Below, in pieces: positions 7,021-11,294 of a stretch of DNA of 11,294 bases. The notes beneath the pieces are model-generated. The model was given only the letters and a program-made list of their open reading frames with translations, made no database searches and had not been told where the DNA came from. A program made the translations under genes and the position numbers. How positions within the stretch are numbered: the first letter of the stretch is position 1; each line of letters starts with the position of its first letter. Source of the stretch: an uncultured Bacilli bacterium (GTDB taxonomy: Bacteria; Bacillota_I; Bacilli_A; RF39; UBA660); NCBI GenBank assembly GCA_947595415.1, contig CANQER010000027.1:1-11294 (forward strand), written 5' to 3'.

Positions 7021-8697
7021 ATGAAAGTTAAAGCAATAGTACCAATAAAATTAAATAATGAACGTTTACCTGGAAAAAATACCAAAATGTTAGGTGGAAA
7101 ACCACTAATAAAACATATATTAGAATCATTAGATAAAAGTGAAAAAATAGATGAAATATATGTATACTGTAGTGATGAAGAAATAAAAAACTATATGATA
7201 GAAACAGAAAAAGTAAAATTTTTAAAAAGACCAAAATATTTGGATGAAAAAACATCAAATTTTACTCAAATATTTACAGAATTTTCAAATACCATAGATT
7301 CAGATATATATGTTTATGCTCATGCCACAGCCCCATATATAACAACTGAAACAATAGACAAATGTATAGAAAATGTATTATCTGGATATGATTCATCATT
7401 TACAGCAGAAAAAATCCAAGACTATTTATGGCAAGAAGGAGAACCATTAAATTTTGATGCGACTAATCTACCAAGAAGTCAAGATTTAGATCCAATTTAT
7501 AGAGAAACATCAGGAGTTTACGTATTTACAAAAGAAGTATTTAAAAACTATAAAAGAAGAATAGGCGTAAATCCAAAAGCAGTTGAAGTATCATTTAAAG
7601 AATCAATTGATATAAATTATCCTAAAGATTTTGAAATGGCAGAACTTTTTTACAACATCAATAATTTAGAAGTAAATAATAAACTCTTACTTTTAGACTG
7701 TACTCTTAGAGATGGAGGATGTGCTAATTCATTTAATTTTGGATCATCTGATATGGAAAAGATAAAAACAGGATTAGAAGAAGTAGGGGTAGATATAATA
7801 GAAGTAGGTTATATCAGTGATAAAGGATCAGAATTTAATAGAACTCAGTTTATAGACGATAAAGCAGTAAATAACTTCATTAAAGATAAAAAAAACAATA
7901 TAACTTATGTAGCAATGATAGATTATAATACTTTTGATTTTAATAAACTAGGTGATAGAAGTGAAAACACCATAGATGGAATTAGATTAGCTTTTCATAA
8001 AAAAGACTTAGATGAAGCTTTAAAATGTATAGAAATCATAAGTAAAAAAGGTTATGATGTTTATATTCAACCAATGGTTATTATTAACTATAGTGAAGAA
8101 GAATTAACAAAATTAGTAGAATTTATAAATCAATCACCAAGTAATATAAAAGCTTTATATATAGTAGATAGTTTTGGACAAATGTATCCAGAAAATGTAA
8201 GGAAACTATTCAAATATATAGATAGTAACCTAAAAGAAGATGTAATGTTAGGTTTCCATGGCCATAATAATAGACAAATGGCTTACGCAAATAGTTTAGA
8301 ATTTATAAATATGCCTACTGATCGATATAAAATGATTGATAGTTCCTTAGATGGAATGGGAAAAGGGGCAGGAAATGTTCCAACTGAATTACTAATAAGT
8401 TATATCAATCGAAAGTTAAACAAAGATTACAATATAGACAAAGCCTATGAAATAATAAATGAAGTTATCAAGGAATATACAAAAGAATATAAATGGGGTT
8501 ATGAACAAAAATATTTGTTATCAGCAAACCATGGATGTACTCCAAGTCATGTTAACTATTTTATCGAAAATTTCAATGTAAATTTAAAAGAGTTAAATAT
8601 ATTATTAGGTATGTTAGATAGTAGTAAAAAAATAGCGTCAGATAAGGAACATTGTAATCAAGTATATAAAAAATATAAAGGAGTAAGTAATGATTAA
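7021..8697 (+). CDS. fusion of CMP-sialate-synthetase-type cytidylyltransferase and HMGL-like (DRE-TIM) aldolase
   Basis: The 558-residue product has two enzymes in one chain. Residues 1-213 are an acylneuraminate cytidylyltransferase-type domain: VPIKLNNERLPGKN (7-20, CTP loop), LGGKPLI (24-30), YRETSGVYVF (160-169) and SIDINYPKDFEMAE (195-208). It should join CMP to an acidic sugar. Residues about 221-465 are an HMGL-like domain of the DRE-TIM metallolyase superfamily: LDCTLRDGG (225-233), GFHGHNN (411-417), and SLDGMGKGAGNVPTELL (442-458). D226, H413 and H415 are the expected divalent-metal ligands and R230 the conserved arginine. The last 90 residues are a helical tail. Aldolases of this type cleave or form 2-oxo acids, often using pyruvate. 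GAGGTG at 7007-7012 overlaps the end of the preceding gene and serves the ATG at 7021; the stop overlaps the next gene by eight bases. The substrate is unknown. C234 lies where DmpG-type aldolases have a catalytic histidine. Confidence 0.88.
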   Translation: MKVKAIVPIKLNNERLPGKNTKMLGGKPLIKHILESLDKSEKIDEIYVYCSDEEIKNYMIETEKVKFLKRPKYLDEKTSNFTQIFTEFSNTIDSDIYVYAHATAPYITTETIDKCIENVLSGYDSSFTAEKIQDYLWQEGEPLNFDATNLPRSQDLDPIYRETSGVYVFTKEVFKNYKRRIGVNPKAVEVSFKESIDINYPKDFEMAELFYNINNLEVNNKLLLLDCTLRDGGCANSFNFGSSDMEKIKTGLEEVGVDIIEVGYISDKGSEFNRTQFIDDKAVNNFIKDKKNNITYVAMIDYNTFDFNKLGDRSENTIDGIRLAFHKKDLDEALKCIEIISKKGYDVYIQPMVIINYSEEELTKLVEFINQSPSNIKALYIVDSFGQMYPENVRKLFKYIDSNLKEDVMLGFHGHNNRQMAYANSLEFINMPTDRYKMIDSSLDGMGKGAGNVPTELLISYINRKLNKDYNIDKAYEIINEVIKEYTKEYKWGYEQKYLLSANHGCTPSHVNYFIENFNVNLKELNILLGMLDSSKKIASDKEHCNQVYKKYKGVSND

Positions 8698-9157
8698 GTT
8701 GTTTTTTAGTGATGTAGATGGGACGCTAACAGATGGAAAAATAAATATAACAGAAAATGGTGAATTGTTTAAATCGTTTTCTGTTAAAGATGGATATGCT
8801 TTAAAAATGTTAATGAATAAAGGTGTTACACCAATAATAATAACAGGAAGACATTCAAAAATAATTGAATATCGATGTAAAGAATTAGGGATAGATCAAA
8901 TCTATCAAAATGTTGAAGATAAAAAAGAAGTAATAGAAAAAATAAGTAAAGAATATGGAGTAACAAGAGAAGAAATTGCCTATATTGGTGATGATGAAAA
9001 TGATATTGAAGCAATGAAGTATAGTTATATTTCATTTGCGCCAAATGATGCTTTAGATAAAACAAAACAAGTAGCTAGTGTAGTATTATCTAGAAAAGGT
9101 GGAGATGCTTGTATAAGAGAGGCTATTGATGTTTTAATTGATAAAGAATTGATATAA
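8690..9157 (+). CDS. KdsC-like HAD phosphatase
   Basis: The 155-residue protein is a cap-less (C0) HAD phosphatase of the KdsC / N-acylneuraminate-9-phosphatase type, at the normal family length. Motif I is DVDGTLTDG (8-16; nucleophile D8, acid D10), motif II is IITGR (50-54, T52), a lysine at K78 or K79 can serve as motif III, and motif IV is GDDENDIEAM (100-109). The C-terminal KGGDACIREAID (136-147) matches the GG..G..RE loop that closes the active site in KdsC tetramers. Family members remove the terminal phosphate from 3-deoxy-2-oxo sugar acids (KDO-8-P, sialate-9-P). That fits the aldolase/CMP-transferase fusion whose coding end it overlaps by eight bases. AAAGGAG at 8677-8683 serves the ATG. 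The exact substrate cannot be read from the sequence. Confidence 0.9.
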   Translation: MIKLFFSDVDGTLTDGKINITENGELFKSFSVKDGYALKMLMNKGVTPIIITGRHSKIIEYRCKELGIDQIYQNVEDKKEVIEKISKEYGVTREEIAYIGDDENDIEAMKYSYISFAPNDALDKTKQVASVVLSRKGGDACIREAIDVLIDKELI

Positions 9158-9175
9158 TTTTTATATCTTTTTTTT
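9151..9175 (+). terminator. terminator of the sugar operon
   Basis: GATATAA (9151-9157) pairs with TTATATC (9161-9167) over a 3-base loop and is followed by eight T. The stem is nearly all A-T and therefore weak, but the T run is long. The TAA stop of the phosphatase gene is the last part of the left arm. Confidence 0.65.
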
Positions 9176-9183
9176 ATATTTTA

Positions 9184-9192
9184 TGTTAAGAT
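9184..9192 (+). promoter_or_regulatory. extended -10 candidate for the ZIP-polymerase operon
   Basis: TGTTAAGAT is TG, one base, then TAAGAT. It comes just after the terminator T run and 15 bases before the ATG at 9208. Transcription starting near 9199 would leave a very short leader that barely includes GGTGG (9199-9203). There is no good -35. Low certainty. Confidence 0.35.
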
Positions 9193-9207
9193 ATTTATGG
9201 TGGTCTT

Positions 9208-9927
9208 ATGTTTGAATTAATACTTATTTTATGTGTTAGTTTGTTTTTTTTACTTGGAACTTTTATTAGTTTTATGTTTGAAAGCAATCATAAGTTTATA
9301 TATTTTTCAATGAGTATTGCTTTTGGAGTGATGGTTTCATTAGCGCTTTTTGATCTTCTTCCAGAAACTGTTGAAGTTTTGGGAAATAAAATGTATTTAT
9401 TAATATTAGGTATTATTTTAGGGTTAGTTTTGACTAAAGTATTAGATATATTTATTCCTGATCATGATGATAATAGTGATCAAAATTTGTTTCACATTGG
9501 TATTATTGCTGGGATTGCTTTAGGAATTCATAACATTATAGAGGGTATGGCTCTATACACTACCTTAACAGCCTCTATGCATTTGGGTTTACTTTTAGGT
9601 GTGGGTATTATTTTACATAATGTTCCTCTTGGAATGGTTATATCTTCTACTTTTTATAATATTAGTAAAGGTAAAACAATAGTTTTAAGTTTAATTATCG
9701 CAATGTCAACTTTTATAGGTGGACTACTTATGTTTATTTTAAATGGTTTAATTATAAGTGAAACATTTTTAGGATTTTTATTATCACTTACAATAGGTAT
9801 GATTGGTTATATTACTATTTTTGAATTATTTCCCAAAATTATTAAAAGTAAGTATCCTAAACTATGTAGTTTAGGGGTTGGGATTGGATTACTACTTTTG
9901 TTTATAACTAATCTGTTTAATGTATAG
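9208..9927 (+). CDS. ZIP-family divalent metal transporter
   Basis: This 239-residue, strongly hydrophobic protein shows about eight membrane helices in the ZIP order. Helix IV carries HNIIEG (108-113) and helix V carries HNVPLG (137-142), the two metal-path motifs of the family. A short acidic/His loop, DHDDNSDQN (85-93), lies between helices III and IV where metal-binding loops usually occur. Further acidic sites are E53 in LLPETVE and E206 in FELFPK. The family imports Zn2+, Mn2+ or Fe2+; the ion here is undetermined. The glutamate normally found in helix V (HNxPEG) is L141, so the second (M2) site may be altered; GufA/ZupT-type relatives keep both glutamates. GGTGG (9199-9203) serves the ATG. 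A Y-family polymerase gene follows after eight bases. Confidence 0.9.
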   Translation: MFELILILCVSLFFLLGTFISFMFESNHKFIYFSMSIAFGVMVSLALFDLLPETVEVLGNKMYLLILGIILGLVLTKVLDIFIPDHDDNSDQNLFHIGIIAGIALGIHNIIEGMALYTTLTASMHLGLLLGVGIILHNVPLGMVISSTFYNISKGKTIVLSLIIAMSTFIGGLLMFILNGLIISETFLGFLLSLTIGMIGYITIFELFPKIIKSKYPKLCSLGVGIGLLLLFITNLFNV

Positions 9928-9935
9928 GGGGATTT

Positions 9936-11138
9936 ATGGATAAAATAATTATGCATATTGATGTTAATAATGCTTTTTTATCTTGGACTGCTTTAGAACT
10001 TTTGGATAAGGGTTATAAATATGATATTAGGAATAGTTATGCTGTTATTGGAGGAGATGAGTCTAAAAGAAGGGGTATTGTTTTAGCTAAGTCTAATTCT
10101 TGTAAGAAGTTAGGGATTAAAACAGCTGATACTTTATTTGAGGCACGAAATAAATGTCCTAGTTTAAAGGTGTATCCTCCTAATTATTATCAATACCAAA
10201 AAATGTCTAAGAAGTTGTTTAGTCTTTTAAGTGAATATACACCTGATATTGAGGTGTTTTCGATAGATGAGTGTTTTCTAGATTATACACCTATTAAAAA
10301 TAGGTATAAAAGTGAATTAGATTTTGCTTATTTAATAAAGGATCGCATTAAAAATGAATTGGGTTTTACTGTTAATGTGGGGATTTCTTATAATAAGTTA
10401 TGTGCTAAAATGGCTTCTGATTTTTCTAAACCAGATAAGGTTCATACTTTATATAAGGATGAGATAAAATCTAAGATGTGGCCACTTCCTATTGATGATT
10501 TGTTTGGGGTTGGAAAGAAGAGTAGTTTAAAGTTAAAAAAGTTAGGGATAAATACGATAGGGGATTTAGCTTGTTTTGATGTAGCTAAGTTACAAATTTA
10601 TTTTAAAAATCAAGCTATTCGTTTGATTAATATGGCAAATGGGATAGATGATGATTTGATTATTAGAAAGTATAGTGAACCTAAGGGTATTAGTAATGAG
10701 ACTACTTTGGATCATGATGTTGTTTCTAAGGAAGAGGTTTATAAGTATTTGTTTTCTTTGTCTGAGTTGGTTGGTTTAAGGTTGCGTAAACAAAATAAAT
10801 ATGCGAGTGTTATAGCTGTGGTATTAAAGGATAAGTATTTTAGAAGAAAGTCTCATCAAAAGAAGTTGGATAATGCTACTAATATTACGTCTGAGATTTA
10901 TGAAATTTCTAAAAAAATTTATGATGAGATGGATAATAAGGATTCTATTAGGCTTATTGGGATTAGACTTGATGGTCTTACGACTAATACTTTTCATCAA
11001 ATATCGATGTTTGAAAATTTAGATGATAGAGATAAGGATAGTGGGCTTGATAAGGTTGTGGATGAGATAAATAGTAAATATGGTAGTAGGACTATTAAAA
11101 AAGCTGGGTCTATTGAGGTTAATAAGAAACCTTTTTAG
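9936..11138 (+). CDS. dinB: Y-family DNA polymerase (DNA polymerase IV type)
   Basis: The 400-residue product is a full Y-family (ImpB/MucB/SamB) translesion polymerase. The palm holds D9 in HIDVNNAF (7-14) and the catalytic pair D111-E112 in FSIDECFLD (108-116). F14 aligns with the steric-gate phenylalanine of DinB. The NVGISYNKLCAKMASDFSKP stretch (147-166) is the family's DNA-binding/fingers signature. A helix-hairpin-helix thumb follows (DDLFGVGKKSSLKLKKLGI, 187-205), then the little finger (about 240-350). QISMF at 355-359 fits the beta-clamp binding pentapeptide, which lets such polymerases dock on stalled forks. AGGGGG (9926-9931) overlaps the ZIP stop and serves the ATG, so the gene is translated from the same message. 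This form, with VNNAF instead of MDAFF, is the variant common in Bacillota and may be named differently from dinB. No LexA-type operator is visible upstream. Confidence 0.92.
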   Translation: MDKIIMHIDVNNAFLSWTALELLDKGYKYDIRNSYAVIGGDESKRRGIVLAKSNSCKKLGIKTADTLFEARNKCPSLKVYPPNYYQYQKMSKKLFSLLSEYTPDIEVFSIDECFLDYTPIKNRYKSELDFAYLIKDRIKNELGFTVNVGISYNKLCAKMASDFSKPDKVHTLYKDEIKSKMWPLPIDDLFGVGKKSSLKLKKLGINTIGDLACFDVAKLQIYFKNQAIRLINMANGIDDDLIIRKYSEPKGISNETTLDHDVVSKEEVYKYLFSLSELVGLRLRKQNKYASVIAVVLKDKYFRRKSHQKKLDNATNITSEIYEISKKIYDEMDNKDSIRLIGIRLDGLTTNTFHQISMFENLDDRDKDSGLDKVVDEINSKYGSRTIKKAGSIEVNKKPF

Positions 11139-11157
11139 GGATTATAATTATAGATAT

Positions 11158-11180
11158 TATGTAAAGTAATATATTACATA
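11158..11180. repeat. A/T-rich inverted repeat, possible operator
   Basis: TATGTAA (11158-11164) and TTACATA (11174-11180) form an imperfect dyad, and within it GTAATATATTAC (11166-11177) is a perfect 12-base palindrome. It ends just before the -35 box at 11182. There is no T run after it, so it is a poor terminator for the polymerase gene; a protein-binding site is possible. Other than this and the promoter, the 11139-11248 gap shows nothing recognisable. Confidence 0.4.
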
Positions 11181-11181
11181 C

Positions 11182-11210
11182 TTGAATAAATGGTTATTTA
11201 ATGGTATATT
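11182..11210 (+). promoter_or_regulatory. sigma-A promoter with extended -10 for the gene at 11249
   Basis: TTGAAT (11182-11187), a 17-base spacer, then TATATT (11205-11210) preceded by TGG. The predicted start is about 11217, giving a leader of about 32 bases that contains the ribosome site AAAGGAAG (11233-11240). Confidence 0.7.
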
Positions 11211-11248
11211 AGTAATGTAATAAATAGTAGATAAAGGAAGAGTGAAAT

Positions 11249-11294
11249 ATGTTAGCAAATAGCAAATGGGGGGGGGTATTTAGAAGCTTTAGTT
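11249..11294 (+). CDS. start of an unidentified gene with a nine-G run (partial)
   Basis: ATG at 11249 follows AAAGGAAG by eight bases and a good promoter at 11182-11210. As written the frame reads MLANSKWGGVFRSFS and stays open to the window end. It is interrupted at codon 7 by nine consecutive G (11267-11275 region), which is remarkable in such AT-rich DNA. With one G fewer the frame would read WGGYLEALV, also open; with one G more it would meet TAG two codons after the run. Fifteen residues are too few to name a family. Confidence 0.55.
   Translation, partial: MLANSKWGGVFRSFS

Noticed and set aside
7021..9157. Standard KDO or sialic acid pathway
   Set aside because: The cytidylyltransferase and KdsC-like phosphatase would fit, but no KdsA/NeuB synthase is present in the window and the aldolase half belongs to a different superfamily, so naming the product KDO or Neu5Ac is not supported.
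1..11294. CRISPR arrays, tRNA/rRNA genes, insertion sequences, phage attachment sites
   Set aside because: No regularly spaced repeats, cloverleaf-like conserved boxes, transposase frames or terminal inverted repeats were visible on either strand.

Overview
This is a very AT-rich bacterial stretch with short gaps, Shine-Dalgarno sites of the GGAGG type, and the standard code (TGA is a real stop at 4647-4649; TGG is used for Trp). A sporulation protein of the YunB family, a YutD-family protein and an SH3/DUF4015 glycoside-hydrolase-like protein point to Bacillota, most likely a class Bacilli relative (Erysipelotrichales or a nearby uncultured gut lineage). The lineage is an inference.

Layout. 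(a) 1-1660: the tail of an unseen upstream gene with a terminator, then a 504-residue type IV prepilin-like protein carrying a large FGE/C-type-lectin-like C-terminal domain, closed by a bidirectional terminator. (b) 1670-2128, minus strand: a two-CBS-domain protein, divergent from what follows. (c) 2190-4950: yunB, a membrane-anchored DUF4015 protein and yutD, ending in a terminator that overlaps the yutD stop codon. (d) 5069-9175: a three-gene operon with a near-consensus sigma-A promoter and its own terminator. It encodes a two-domain protein (degenerate TagF-like half plus DUF115/sialyltransferase-like half), a fusion of a CMP-sialate-synthetase-type cytidylyltransferase to an HMGL-type (DRE-TIM) aldolase, and a KdsC-like HAD phosphatase. 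(e) 9208-11138: a ZIP metal transporter and a Y-family DNA polymerase, 8 bases apart. (f) 11139-11294: a well-formed promoter and the first codons of a new gene that contains a run of nine G.

How the genes may work together. The most interesting unit is (d). It has the shape of a nonulosonate pathway (synthase, 8/9-phosphatase, CMP activation, transfer), but the usual PEP-dependent NeuB/KdsA-type synthase is not seen and a DRE-TIM aldolase sits in its place, fused to the CMP-transferase. I infer a small cassette that makes, activates and transfers an unidentified keto-sugar or related acid to a surface polymer. The pilin-like gene in (a) is a second point of interest, because its sequence composition changes abruptly in two internal islands that fall in the ligand-facing type of domain.

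Several starts were set from ribosome sites and promoters: 2128 (minus), 2994, 4661 and 5150 are preferred to longer readings.
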